Source: Planctomycetota bacterium
GTDB lineage: Bacteria; Planctomycetota; Phycisphaerae; Phycisphaerales; UBA1924
Length of the DNA: 34,615 nt
Reading direction: 5' to 3'
Assembly (NCBI GenBank): GCA_020831805.1
Contig: JAFIFX010000024.1
Location: forward strand, 1-34,615
The position numbers and the translations under genes were made by a program. Below, piece after piece: positions 26,010 through 34,615 of the stretch. Positions within the stretch are counted from its first letter, which is position 1, and every line of letters begins with the position of its first letter. The notes under the pieces were generated by a model. That model searched no databases. It saw nothing but the letters and a program-made list of their open reading frames with translations, and was not told the DNA's origin.

Positions 26010-27854
26010 TCAGGCCGCGCGGGACGCGTCGGGTCGGTGGGCGAGGCGGTGGCACAGGGCGATCAGCGCCGGGAAATCCGGTGGCTTGGGCACATGCGCC
26101 TCGCAGCCCGCGGCGAGCGCGTTGTCCGCGTCGCGCTGCATCGCGTTGGCCGTCAGCGCGACCACCGGCGAGCGGACGCCCGCGGCACGCGCCCGGCGGG
26201 TGGCCTCCAGCCCGTCCATGTTGGGCATCTGCATGTCCATGAGCACCACATCGAAGGCACGGCCCGCGGCGTGCTCGCGCTCCATCATCTCGGCCGCGAT
26301 GCGGCCATCGTTGGCTAGGAAGACCTCCGCCCCCGCGCGGACCAGGTGGAAACGAACCAGGCGGCGGTTGTCGTCGCCGTCCTCGGCGAGCAGGATGCGC
26401 AGGCCGCGGAGCGCATCGCGCCGGTGTCCGATGGTTGCGGCGTCGGGATCCTGCCGGGCGGGCTGGCGCACGCACTCTGGCGCGGCGCCCGGCGCGACCC
26501 AGGCCGTGAAGACCGACCCGCGGCCGGGCTCGGAACGGACGACGACATCGCCGCCGAGCAGGCGTGCGAGTTTGCGCGAGATCGAGAGGCCCAGGCCCGT
26601 GCCGCCGAAACGGCGCGTGGTGCTCGCGTCGGCCTGGGCGAAGGGCTCGAAGCACCGTTCCTGCTGGTCGGGCGTCATGCCGATGCCCGTGTCCTCGACC
26701 TCGAGGACCAGGGTGGTCGCGGGGCCGTCCTCGCCGGGGAAGAGGCGGACGGTGACCGTGCCGTGCTCGGTGAACTTGACGGCGTTTCCGACGAGGTTCG
26801 TGGCGATCTGGCGGAACCGGGTTGGATCGGTGGTGATCCGCTCGGTCAGGCCGGGGGCGATCTCGGTCCGGAGCAGGACGGCGCGGTCGGCGGCGCGGTG
26901 GCGGAACTGATCCACCACATCGGCGACGATCTGCGCCGGCTCGCAGCCGGTCTGCTCCAGGTCCATGCGCCCGGACTCGATCTTCGACAGGTCGAGGATG
27001 TCGTTGATCAGCCCCAGCAGGTGGCGGCCGTTGCGTGCGATGGTCTCGGTATGCCCCTGCCGGTCCGGCTCGGGGCAGTCTTCTTCGAGCAGCAGGTCGG
27101 TGTACCCGATGATCGCGGTCATCGGCGTGCGGATCTCGTGGCTCATGTTCGCCAGGAACGCGCTCTTGGCCTCGCTGGCCTGCTCGGCCTCGACCTTGGC
27201 GGCGATCAGTTCCTCGGTGGCGAGATGGACGAGTTCTTCCAGTTGCTCGTTGCGCCGTTCCAGCGACTCACGCAGCTCGCGTTCCAGGCGCTTGGCGGAC
27301 AGCGCGGAGCGGAAACTCTCGAGGTTCCATGTGAACCGCCAGGTGAAGAACGCCAGCGGGATCAGCAGCAGCCCGAGCAGGCGGTAGGCCGGCCAGACAA
27401 ACAGGACGATGGAGGAGACATAGCCACAGACGGCGCAGAGGATGAAGATCCACGCCAGGTCCATGAGCTTGTGGTTGCGGTCGCGCGGCTGCTCGGCCCG
27501 GTACGCCTTGCGCCAGAAGGCGAAGATCCGCAGGTAGCCGGCGATCACGGCGACACTCAACCCGATGATCAGCCACACCCACGCCCAGTCCGTCTCGCCG
27601 GTCTGGGTGACCATGCAGTCAGTCCGGGGCATGTAGGATCCATCATTTGTGAAGAAGCCGAACAGCGATCCGAGGACCCCAGGGTCCCCCGCCGCGGCCA
27701 ACGACGCACAGCCGTCGTCGGCCGGCCAGGATGTCAACACGGTGGTCCCGCCCCGGCCGGGCTCCTGATCCAAGCCGCGCATTGACCAGCCCACGGCGAC
27801 CGCGCCGGGGACCAACAGGGCCATGCAGATTGGTCCGATCTTGGCGCGAAACAT
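26010..27854 (-). CDS. Hybrid sensor histidine kinase with C-terminal receiver domain
   Basis: The protein has 614 residues. One membrane segment (6-24), an external loop with two Cys (49, 80) and three more segments (91-112, 133-155, 157-173) form the sensor region, which matches no named domain that I know. A coiled coil (about 183-232) leads to the HisKA domain with SHEIRTPM (His 239), the N box (Asn 356), DTGIGM (388-393) and GGTGLGL (417-423). The receiver domain has acidic residues at 491-495, phospho-acceptor Asp 540 in [11 protein letters not shown], and Lys 590. All catalytic residues are present. The ATG at 27854 is preceded by GAGAGG. No response-regulator gene is adjacent, so it is an orphan. 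Confidence 0.93.
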   Translation of the reverse strand: MFRAKIGPICMALLVPGAVAVGWSMRGLDQEPGRGGTTVLTSWPADDGCASLAAAGDPGVLGSLFGFFTNDGSYMPRTDCMVTQTGETDWAWVWLIIGLSVAVIAGYLRIFAFWRKAYRAEQPRDRNHKLMDLAWIFILCAVCGYVSSIVLFVWPAYRLLGLLLIPLAFFTWRFTWNLESFRSALSAKRLERELRESLERRNEQLEELVHLATEELIAAKVEAEQASEAKSAFLANMSHEIRTPMTAIIGYTDLLLEEDCPEPDRQGHTETIARNGRHLLGLINDILDLSKIESGRMDLEQTGCEPAQIVADVVDQFRHRAADRAVLLRTEIAPGLTERITTDPTRFRQIATNLVGNAVKFTEHGTVTVRLFPGEDGPATTLVLEVEDTGIGMTPDQQERCFEPFAQADASTTRRFGGTGLGLSISRKLARLLGGDVVVRSEPGRGSVFTAWVAPGAAPECVRQPARQDPDAATIGHRRDALRGLRILLAEDGDDNRRLVRFHLVRAGAEVFLANDGRIAAEMMEREHAAGRAFDVVLMDMQMPNMDGLEATRRARAAGVRSPVVALTANAMQRDADNALAAGCEAHVPKPPDFPALIALCHRLAHRPDASRAA

Positions 27855-28024
27855 GCGCCCTCTCAATCGGACCGGGCGATGTCCGCAAGTGACCTGTTTG
27901 TGGGGCTTCTTCCCTCAAACGGGGAATTTTCCATGCTGAAATGGCCGATTCCGTGCTTAATGACGACCATAGGCAGATTGCCCCCTCCTTGGCCTGCGTC
28001 CGTTTGCGCGGGCAATGATCGGGC

Positions 28025-28321
28025 ATGCACCTGCTGATCGAGCACCCCGGCCCGGCCGCGTTTCTGCTCTGGCACATCGTCGCGACCTTGGTGTCGTTCT
28101 CGCTCTACGGCTTTGACAAGCGCCGGTCCGTCCGCGGCGGGCGCCGGGTCCGAGAATCACGCCTGCACCTGGTCGACGCCCTCGGCGGCTGGCCGGGCGG
28201 GCTGGTCGCCATGCGGGTGTTCAAGCACAAGCGGCGCAAGCAGGCGTTCACGCGGGTGTTCGCGATGACGGTGTTCGTCCACCTGGCGGCGTTGGCGTTG
28301 CTGCTGCGGCTGGTGCGGTGA
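28025..28321 (+). CDS. DUF1294 family small membrane protein
   Basis: The 98 residues fit DUF1294: two membrane helices (about 13-30 and 76-95) flank the conserved YGFDKRRSVRGGRRVRESRL, DALGGWPGGLVAMRVFKHK and RKQAFTRVF segment. The function of the family is unknown; it is often found alone or fused to a cold-shock domain, which is absent here. AATGAT, a near match to the TANNNT element, lies 5 nt before the ATG, and there is no Shine-Dalgarno site. It is convergent with nuoF, with 3 bp between the stops. Confidence 0.88.
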   Translation: MHLLIEHPGPAAFLLWHIVATLVSFSLYGFDKRRSVRGGRRVRESRLHLVDALGGWPGGLVAMRVFKHKRRKQAFTRVFAMTVFVHLAALALLLRLVR

Positions 28322-28324
28322 GGG

Positions 28325-29704
<1,380 letters not shown>

Positions 29705-29755
29705 CGGGGGCGGCTCCGGGGGTCGGAGGGGGGTTCGATCAGCGGCTCGGGGGCG

Positions 29756-29761
29756 ATTCTA
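29756..29761 (-). promoter_or_regulatory. TAGAAT -10 element of nuoF
   Basis: TAGAAT on the minus strand lies 51 nt before the nuoF ATG at 29704, giving a leader that includes the GGAG ribosome site. No clear -35 element is present. Confidence 0.4.
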
Positions 29762-29888
29762 GGGGGGTGAAGCCGACTCGCCGTGCCGGGAGGAGGCCCG
29801 CCCCCCCCGCCGCCCGATTCGCACCAAAACCGGCAACCCCCCCCCAGCCCGCCCGTACCCCAATGGGGGATCACCCCGGGAGAACGCC

Positions 29889-31238
29889 ATGATTGCGAAG
29901 CAGATCGTCGGGATCGGATGCCTCGTCGCCCTGTCCGGCATGGCCGCGGCGGGGGGCTTTGAGCCGCGGGCCTGGGTCGGTGGCGTCGGGGACTGGGGCG
30001 ACCCCGCCAACTGGGCCGACGGCCTCGTGCCGGGCGCCGGAGACGTCGTGCTCGTGCTCAACGGCGGGACCGCGCTGGCCACGGGGGTGGATCAGAGTGT
30101 CAACAGCGCGATCTTCGGCGGGGCGTTCGGCGCCCAATCCGGCGACGGGGGGCTCGTCCAGTCCGGCGGCATGTTCAGCTGGGCCAACCATGTGCAGTTC
30201 GGGGCGGCCCAGGGCACGACCGGAACGCTGGACCTGACCAACGGTGCGTCGTGGTCGAGCGGCACCCTCGCCCTCGGACGCAACGGGACCGGGGTGGGCG
30301 TCATCGGCGGCGCCTCACAGTTGTTCGCCCCGATCCTCACCATCGGCGGCGACCGCACCCCGGCCCGTGGGTTCACCTCGCACGGGGATCTCACGGTTAC
30401 CGGCGTGGGCACGGTGGTCCAGGCGGTCACCGGGGCCGGGCAGGGACGCATCCACATGGGCCTGGACGGCTCCGCGGCCGTCCGCATCGCGGACGGCGCG
30501 GTCGTGGAGACGAACCAGGCGATCCTCGGTTCGACGACCGCCGCGGGCAGCTCGATGACCATCGAGGGCGACGGCTCGGCCTTCCGCTTCGGCGGCGCGC
30601 CGGACACCTGGTTCGACCTCGGACGCGACATCACCCTCACGCCGGATCACCCGCCCGTCGGGCCGGCCGTGCTCACCCTGCGCGACGGCGGGCGGGTCGA
30701 GCAGACGGGCGCGTCCCGCGGCATGACCCTCGCCGACGGCTCGCTCGTCCAAGGCTCGGGCGAGCTGCGCACCAGCGTCACCAACCTCCAGGGTTCAGTG
30801 ATCAACCCGGGCGAGGGCGCGTCGTTCGGCCACCTCCGGATCGAGCGCCTCCTCGACAACCAGACCGGCTTCGGCGGCGGCACGCTCCGCTTCGACCTCG
30901 GGGGCACGGCCGACACGCTGCACGACCGGCTGACGGTCGGCGGCCTGCTCGCCGGCGGCACCCTCGAGATCGCCCTCGCCGCCGGGTTCGACCCGGTGTT
31001 CGGCGACGCGTTCGACATCATCACCATCCTCGACCAGCCGTTCTACGCCCACGACCAGGCGATGGGCGTGTTCGAAACGGTCGTGCTCCCCGCCCTATCG
31101 GGCGGGCTGTTCTTCGAAGTGGGCTACGCGGAGACGGGCGTCTCGCTGACGGTGGTGCCGGGGCCGGGTGCGGGCGTTGTGCTCTGCGTCGGATTGCTGG
31201 GAACAGCCGGAAGAAGGCGTCCCGCAGCATCCACATGA
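29889..31238 (+). CDS. Secreted beta-helix-like protein with PEP-CTERM-like tail
   Basis: The protein has 449 residues. A signal peptide (about 1-21, ALSGMAAA) is followed by a WVGGVGDWGDPANWADG segment typical of large planctomycete surface proteins, then Gly/Thr-rich short strands (SGGMFSWANHVQFGAAQGTT, GTLALGRNGTGVGVIGGAS) resembling autotransporter-type passenger repeats. A domain with LRFDLGGTADTLHDRLTVGG follows. The tail VPGPGAGVVLCVGLLGTAGR plus RRP is the PEP-CTERM-like sorting signal, related to that of the protein at 7646-8269. Probably exported and surface-bound; no enzymatic motif is seen. GGGAG lies 6 nt before the ATG. Confidence 0.82.
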   Translation: MIAKQIVGIGCLVALSGMAAAGGFEPRAWVGGVGDWGDPANWADGLVPGAGDVVLVLNGGTALATGVDQSVNSAIFGGAFGAQSGDGGLVQSGGMFSWANHVQFGAAQGTTGTLDLTNGASWSSGTLALGRNGTGVGVIGGASQLFAPILTIGGDRTPARGFTSHGDLTVTGVGTVVQAVTGAGQGRIHMGLDGSAAVRIADGAVVETNQAILGSTTAAGSSMTIEGDGSAFRFGGAPDTWFDLGRDITLTPDHPPVGPAVLTLRDGGRVEQTGASRGMTLADGSLVQGSGELRTSVTNLQGSVINPGEGASFGHLRIERLLDNQTGFGGGTLRFDLGGTADTLHDRLTVGGLLAGGTLEIALAAGFDPVFGDAFDIITILDQPFYAHDQAMGVFETVVLPALSGGLFFEVGYAETGVSLTVVPGPGAGVVLCVGLLGTAGRRRPAAST

Positions 31239-31244
31239 GGCGAC

Positions 31245-32363
31245 TCAGTACCCCCACCCCGCGAACGGCATGATGATCGAGAACAAAATCAGCAGGATGA
31301 TGATCCACTCGAGGATCTCCAGCCGCTTGGTGCTGGCCGTGTCGGACATCTTCTGGTAGATGCTCTCGGCCACGCCGAGCTTGCGCAGGACGCTGGTGTC
31401 CCACTGCGGCAGGTTCAGCCGGTCGCTGGCCACCGTGTAGACCCGCGCCAGGTGCTGGTCGCCGATGAGTTTGATGGCGTTGTTGACGCCCTCGAACAGC
31501 AGGGCCGAGTCCATCTGCAGTTCGGCGAAGCGCTGGATGTTGCGTCCGGTGCGCCAGCCGGGCCAGATGGTCGAGCGTTTGGTCAGGTGGCCCATCAGGC
31601 CGTGGGCGTCGGCGAGCAGGCGGTCGAGCTGGCCGTCGAGCAGTCGCATCTCCAGCAGCTCGATGTTGGCATGCGTGAGCACGGCGATGATGTCGTCGGG
31701 CTCGGGGTCGAAGAGCAGGGCGGCGTTCCAGTCCACGATCGACAGGTCGCCGGGGGTGTAGCCGATGCGCGTGGCCAGGGTCTGCGTGACGCGCTCCGGC
31801 GAGAGATCGCCCCGCTCGGCCTGCAGCATCCGGGCCAGGGACGGGGCGTGCCGGTCGACGAACTCGGTCGGCGGGCCCTCGCCCCAGTCGCGCACGGCGT
31901 AGATCACGAAGTCCTCGGTCAGTTGCGACAGCACCGGCCGCTCGATCGTCTCGCCCGCGTCGCGGCGCAGCCGCTCGACGCGGGCGCGGGCGTCGGCCAG
32001 CAGGCCCTCGTTGTCGTAGAGCGCCGCGCCGAGCGCGACCAGTTGCTCCGGCGGCCCGTCGAAGGGGATGCGGTAGCGCAGGACCACGCCGCCGAAGTCG
32101 TAGACCTGGCACTCGGCCGCGGGCTCGGCCGTCCACGCCCCCACCGCCACCGGCTCGCCGCTGAGCGTGACGCCGACGGGCGGGGGCTCGTACTCGAACC
32201 AGGCGGGCGAGGGGCGTCGGACGCGCATCGCCCGCACGCGGCTGGCCTCGGTCAGCCGGCGCTCCAGGGCGTCCAGATCCACCTGGAACCCCACATCGAA
32301 GCAGAACACCGTGTGGCACACTCCAACCAGCCGGCCCGCCGGACGCTCCGCTTGTTCGCTCAT
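31245..32363 (-). CDS. RMD1/DUF155 (YagE) family protein
   Basis: The protein has 372 residues and fits the RMD1/DUF155 family found in bacteria and mitochondria. Visible features are the region GGVVLRYRIPFDGPPEQLVA, a mid-protein helical domain (ANIELLEMRLLDGQLDRLLA), VYTVASDRLNLPQWD, and the C-terminal KMSDTASTKRLEILEWIIIL leading into a membrane helix (about 352-369). The family has no firmly established molecular function in bacteria; mitochondrial relatives affect translation. The ATG at 32363 lies 6 nt after TAGAGT and has no Shine-Dalgarno sequence. An in-frame GTG at 32369 would touch the hexamer and is less likely. Confidence 0.88.
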   Translation of the reverse strand: MSEQAERPAGRLVGVCHTVFCFDVGFQVDLDALERRLTEASRVRAMRVRRPSPAWFEYEPPPVGVTLSGEPVAVGAWTAEPAAECQVYDFGGVVLRYRIPFDGPPEQLVALGAALYDNEGLLADARARVERLRRDAGETIERPVLSQLTEDFVIYAVRDWGEGPPTEFVDRHAPSLARMLQAERGDLSPERVTQTLATRIGYTPGDLSIVDWNAALLFDPEPDDIIAVLTHANIELLEMRLLDGQLDRLLADAHGLMGHLTKRSTIWPGWRTGRNIQRFAELQMDSALLFEGVNNAIKLIGDQHLARVYTVASDRLNLPQWDTSVLRKLGVAESIYQKMSDTASTKRLEILEWIIILLILFSIIMPFAGWGY

Positions 32364-32369
32364 GCCCAC

Positions 32370-32375
32370 ACTCTA
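32370..32375 (-). promoter_or_regulatory. TAGAGT -10 element, leaderless start of the RMD1-like gene
   Basis: TAGAGT on the minus strand is followed by gtgggc (6 nt) and the ATG at 32363. Confidence 0.5.
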
Positions 32376-32400
32376 CCACGACGCCCGCAAGACGCCAGCC

Positions 32401-32640
32401 TCAACCCGGACGGGCATCGTCCGCCGGGCGGTCGTCGCGGATCTCGATCTCCTCGATCGTCGTCCGGCGCAGCACCACCGGACGCCCGCCGAGTTCGCCC
32501 GTGGTTTCCTCGGTCGTCTTGCGGACGGTCTGTTTCGTCGGCTCGTCCGGCGGGGCGGGCTTGGCGGCGGCCTGCCAGAGGTGGCCGAAAAACCGCCCGA
32601 TGGCCCTGGAGATCGGGATGTCCTTGTCCGGACGGGTCAT
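32401..32640 (-). CDS. Small hypothetical protein, 79 residues
   Basis: The frame MTRPDKDIPISRAIGRFFGH continues with LWQAAAKPAPPDEPTKQTVR and ends DDRPADDARPG. An amphipathic N-terminal helix is followed by a charged, probably disordered stretch and an apparent strand VVLRRTTIEEIEI. No family is recognised. The ATG lies 5 nt after TACCAT without a Shine-Dalgarno sequence, as at the gene starting 12941, which supports it being a real gene. It is 37 bp upstream of the RMD1-like gene on the same strand. Confidence 0.6.
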   Translation of the reverse strand: MTRPDKDIPISRAIGRFFGHLWQAAAKPAPPDEPTKQTVRKTTEETTGELGGRPVVLRRTTIEEIEIRDDRPADDARPG

Positions 32641-32645
32641 GTGCA

Positions 32646-32651
32646 ATGGTA
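32646..32651 (-). promoter_or_regulatory. TACCAT -10 element, leaderless start
   Basis: TACCAT on the minus strand is followed by tgcac (5 nt) and the ATG at 32640. Confidence 0.5.
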
Positions 32652-32712
32652 CGGCGGGCGCGGACGAGCCCCGGCCGCAAACGGAGCCGCATCTCGCCCA
32701 AGAATCCCGGCC

Positions 32713-33252
32713 ATGCACGAGCCCGTTCTGTTCCGTGAAGTCCAGCGGTGGTGGCTGAACACCTTCCTTCGGGTCATCTTCCCGTTCGAGGCGGTGTTCC
32801 TGGGCGGCCTGTTCCTGGCCCTCGGCCACAACGCCCCGGCGCGGGACCAGGCGGTCATGGCGGCCCTCTGGCTCGGGCTGTGCGTGGTGTTCCCAGCCGT
32901 GTTTCTTGTCTGGGGATTGGTCACAGCGGTGACGCCCACGACGATCCGCGTGCGGTTCATGGGCCTGCCGGGCTGGCGCATCCCCCTGGAGCGGGTGGCG
33001 TCGGCGGAGGTCATCCGGGTCAGCCCGCTGGGCGATTTCGGCGGCTATGGCTGGCGGGGCAGCCGCACGCACGGGCGGGTGCTCAATGTCTGGGGGGATC
33101 ACGCGGTGCGGATCACGCTGACGGACGGAAAGGTCCGCACGGTGGGCACGCAGCGGCCGGAGGAACTGGCCGAGGCCGTCCTCGCGGGCGCACTGGGCGA
33201 GACCGAGCCGCTCCGCCGGGCTCAGTTCCCGCCGGGCAGCTCGAAGGCGTAG
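32713..33252 (+). CDS. DUF6141-like membrane protein
   Basis: The protein has 179 residues. It begins MHEPVLFREVQRWWLNTFLR, has two membrane segments (about 18-40 and 48-72), then a soluble PH-like domain with LGDFGGYGWRGSRTHGRVLN, GDHAVRITLTDGKVRTVGTQ and RPEELAEAV. This order (FREVQ start, GGYG or GGWG, NV.G..AV.I.L..GK...GTQRPEELA) is that of the DUF6141 family as I recall it; its function is unknown. The start has no Shine-Dalgarno site; AAGAAT, one base off TANNNT, lies 7 nt upstream. The 3' end overlaps the convergent lipoprotein gene by 31 bp. Confidence 0.78.
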   Translation: MHEPVLFREVQRWWLNTFLRVIFPFEAVFLGGLFLALGHNAPARDQAVMAALWLGLCVVFPAVFLVWGLVTAVTPTTIRVRFMGLPGWRIPLERVASAEVIRVSPLGDFGGYGWRGSRTHGRVLNVWGDHAVRITLTDGKVRTVGTQRPEELAEAVLAGALGETEPLRRAQFPPGSSKA

Positions 33253-33758
33253 TTGCGGTCGCGCATGGGGTACAGCTCCGGCGCGAGCGCCTTGATCGGC
33301 ACGGAGGCCGACTCGGCGATCAGACCGGTCGCCCCCCGGGCGGTGGCGTTGCGGATGGTGATCTGCTCGGCGGGCGGGCCGAGCAGCTCGAACCAGAACA
33401 CCGCCTCGTCGTCCCAGCTCGCCGTGATGATCTCGGTGCGGAGCCAGTAGACCAGCTCTTCATCGGGCTTGGTGCCGAAGATCACCGCCTCGCGCGGACG
33501 CCGGATGCGCAGGGCCTCGCTCTTGCCCCGGGCGATCTCGACGGGCCTGCCGTCCTGGCGGGGCAGGACGGGCCGGCCCTCCAGCCGCACGCGGTCGCCG
33601 ATGTGCAGGCTCGTCCGGACGGTGTGGGTGGAGGCGTTGACGATCTCGGTGGAGACCATGGGGTCCCGCTTCTTGCCGGAGGAGGAACAGCCCACCAGCG
33701 GCAGGGCGAGCAGGGCGGCAAAAAGAGCGACCAGGGGAACGATTCGTGAGCGCGGCAT
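33222..33758 (-). CDS. Predicted lipoprotein of unknown function
   Basis: The 178-residue protein has a signal peptide ending in LPLVGC (Cys 24), so it should be lipid-anchored. The rest is a beta-rich domain (STEIVNASTHTVRTSLHIGD, AVFWFELLGPPAEQITIRNA) without recognised motifs. The ATG at 33758 has no clear ribosome site or TANNNT element. It is the last gene with the composition of the rest of the window. Confidence 0.75.
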   Translation of the reverse strand: MPRSRIVPLVALFAALLALPLVGCSSSGKKRDPMVSTEIVNASTHTVRTSLHIGDRVRLEGRPVLPRQDGRPVEIARGKSEALRIRRPREAVIFGTKPDEELVYWLRTEIITASWDDEAVFWFELLGPPAEQITIRNATARGATGLIAESASVPIKALAPELYPMRDRNYAFELPGGN

Positions 33759-33984
33759 GGCCCGTCATTCGTCCGAACCGGCCCCGGGGCTTGATTTTCG
33801 GGCCTGTTTCAACAAGCCGCGCCTCGCAAGAAGCGGCCCCTCGCCCGCCACGACCCCCGCGATGGTGCGGGGTGAGCAAGCGGCGTCGGTGCCGTGCTCT
33901 CGGTCCTCCGAGAGCACGAGCGTGCGTGGTTGGTGGCCGTGCTCTTCGATGACGGATAGCCACGCCCCCGGCGGTACCCGGTGT
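33759..33984. other. Non-coding stretch with inverted and direct repeats before the join
   Basis: No gene is visible. A perfect inverted repeat lies at 33894-33903 and 33908-33917 (gtgctctcgg / ccgagagcac), and gccgtgctct recurs at 33936-33945. The sequence up to the ggcggtacccgg motif keeps the GC-rich character of the window and looks like one of its dispersed repeats. Confidence 0.5.
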
Positions 33985-34199
33985 GGGGGGGGGGCCCCCA
34001 CCACCTCAAGCTGACGCTGCGCAGTCCCGACGGCGGTCCCGCCGTCGATGCGATTGCCTTTCGGGCCGGTGCAATCTGTCACCAGGAGCTGCCTGACCCG
34101 CTGCACGTCACCTATCGTCCGGAACTCAACCGCTGGAGAGGCCAGGTCAGTCTGCAGCTGGTCATTCAGCACCTGGTCACGGAAACGGTCAATGACTAA
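33981..34199 (+). CDS. recJ: RecJ C-terminal fragment (5' end missing)
   Basis: From the G-run onward one frame reads HHLKLTLRSPDGGPAVDAIA, then LHVTYRPELNRWRGQVSLQL and VIQHLVTETVND. This is the C-terminal OB-type domain of the single-strand-specific exonuclease RecJ (GGxHLKL, DaIAF, vtYrlelNrwrG.vsLQL). The remaining ~500 residues are missing: an in-frame TAG lies at 33957-33959 and the preceding bases are unrelated. Codon use is less GC-biased than in the other genes and looks proteobacterial. It is a truncated gene at an assembly join or insertion point, not an intact gene. Confidence 0.85.
   Translation: MWGGGPHHLKLTLRSPDGGPAVDAIAFRAGAICHQELPDPLHVTYRPELNRWRGQVSLQLVIQHLVTETVND
33985..33999. 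other. Ten-G/five-C run marking a probable junction
   Basis: Ten Gs (33985-33994) followed by five Cs (33995-33999) sit exactly where repeat-like planctomycete sequence gives way to the RecJ fragment. Long G runs are prone to sequencing and assembly errors. Confidence 0.6.
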
Positions 34200-34575
34200 G
34201 CGAGAAACCAGCGCTGTGAGGCTGATCGGGGCCTATTATCTGGCGACACCGCTGTTCTGGCTGCTGGATATCGGTCTCGGCCTTGACCTGCGCGCGGCCT
34301 TTCTCGATGGGGCGGGGGCTCGCCTGTCCTGGTATGTGCTGTGCACGGTACTGGGAGTGATAGCCTGGCGCTGGCCCGCTGCCGCACCGCTGATCGGCCT
34401 GGTCGAAAGCGCGATCAACTTCTTTCTGCTGATCGCAGGGATCATGTTGCCGATCATGCTGCCGGGCGACGACCTGAGCAACTGGCCCGGCCCCTGGGGC
34501 ATCCTGCCGTTTCTGCTGATCGGCTCGGTCTGCATCTATAGCTTTCACAGCGCCAAGCGAGCCCTAGTACCGTGA
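34192..34575 (+). CDS. Small four-helix membrane protein, proteobacterial type
   Basis: The protein has 127 residues with four predicted membrane segments (about 9-28, 40-60, 62-88, 101-118), including RLIGAYYLATPLFWLLDIGL and AINFFLLIAGIMLPIMLPGD. I recognise no family. The ATG overlaps the recJ stop by 8 bp (atgactaa), so the two are an operon pair. Base use is unlike genes left of the junction. It ends 40 bp before the window edge. Confidence 0.7.
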   Translation: MTKRETSAVRLIGAYYLATPLFWLLDIGLGLDLRAAFLDGAGARLSWYVLCTVLGVIAWRWPAAAPLIGLVESAINFFLLIAGIMLPIMLPGDDLSNWPGPWGILPFLLIGSVCIYSFHSAKRALVP

Positions 34576-34594
34576 CCCATTAATTTCGACACAA

Positions 34595-34609
34595 TCAGCG
34601 AGTCGCTGA
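34595..34609. repeat. Perfect inverted repeat at the right edge
   Basis: tcagcga-g-tcgctga is a perfect dyad 20 bp after the last stop codon. With the AT-rich cattaatttcgacacaa before it, it could be a terminator stem or the edge of an insertion sequence; the window stops too soon to tell. Confidence 0.35.
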
Positions 34610-34615
34610 GCGGTC

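Noticed and set aside
34571..34615. Insertion-sequence terminus at the right edge
   Set aside because: The AT-rich cattaatttcgacacaa and adjacent dyad are suggestive, but no transposase is present and the window ends.

Overview
The window comes from a very GC-rich bacterium that is most likely a planctomycete of the class Phycisphaerae. Three things point there. Two secreted proteins (7646-8269 and 29889-31238) end in the VPxPGA / hydrophobic / Arg-rich variant of the PEP-CTERM sorting tail. There is a CxxCxYDLTG...CPEC zinc ribbon of the planctomycete type (19513-19620). There are also H1-like Lys/Ala/Arg-rich proteins and GC-rich palindromic repeats scattered in and between genes. I see no rRNA, tRNA, CRISPR array, integrase or transposase. 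The last ~620 bases (after about 33985) do not fit: they encode the C-terminal end of a proteobacterial-looking RecJ and a small membrane protein, joined at a ten-G run.

Layout. 0-5.9 kb: an H1-like protein (-), a polyferredoxin-TPR fusion (-), class II DAHP synthase (+) and SurE (+). 5.9-8.3 kb: an HDOD protein, an uncharacterised protein with a repeat-derived tail and a small PEP-CTERM-like protein, all on -. 8.5-11.2 kb: a compact minus-strand operon of a Cu/Zn-type permease, a DUF2237 protein and a UDP-GlcNAc 2-epimerase. 11.4-17.5 kb: NuoD, a small membrane protein (-), the DNA polymerase III alpha subunit DnaE and an NTF2-like protein. 17.5-18.2 kb: a gene-poor stretch. 18.2-22.9 kb: DUF2254 protein, UbiX (-), a lipoprotein coupled to PyrB, and Gmk. 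22.9-28.3 kb: an H1-tail/NTF2 fusion (-), an Mrp ATPase (-), an LTxxQ-type periplasmic protein, a hybrid histidine kinase (-) and a DUF1294 protein. 28.3-33.8 kb: NuoF (-), a PEP-CTERM-like protein, an RMD1/DUF155 protein (-), a small protein (-), a DUF6141-like protein and a lipoprotein (-).

The content is mostly housekeeping (aromatic amino acid, pyrimidine and GMP synthesis, replication, Complex I) mixed with lineage-specific envelope proteins. Genes are mostly single or in pairs, and nuoD and nuoF lie 16 kb apart on opposite strands.

Two signals go beyond ordinary annotation. First, nine start codons lie 5-8 nt after a TANNNT hexamer with no Shine-Dalgarno sequence between, which suggests many leaderless mRNAs; other genes have clear AGGAG-type sites. 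Second, three GC-rich repeats sit in frame inside coding sequences (two in dnaE, one in the gene at 6932-7492), so the repeats appear to have become peptide insertions or a new C-terminal tail. The fusion of an H1-like DNA-binding tail to an NTF2-like domain (22908-23510) is the most unusual protein architecture here.
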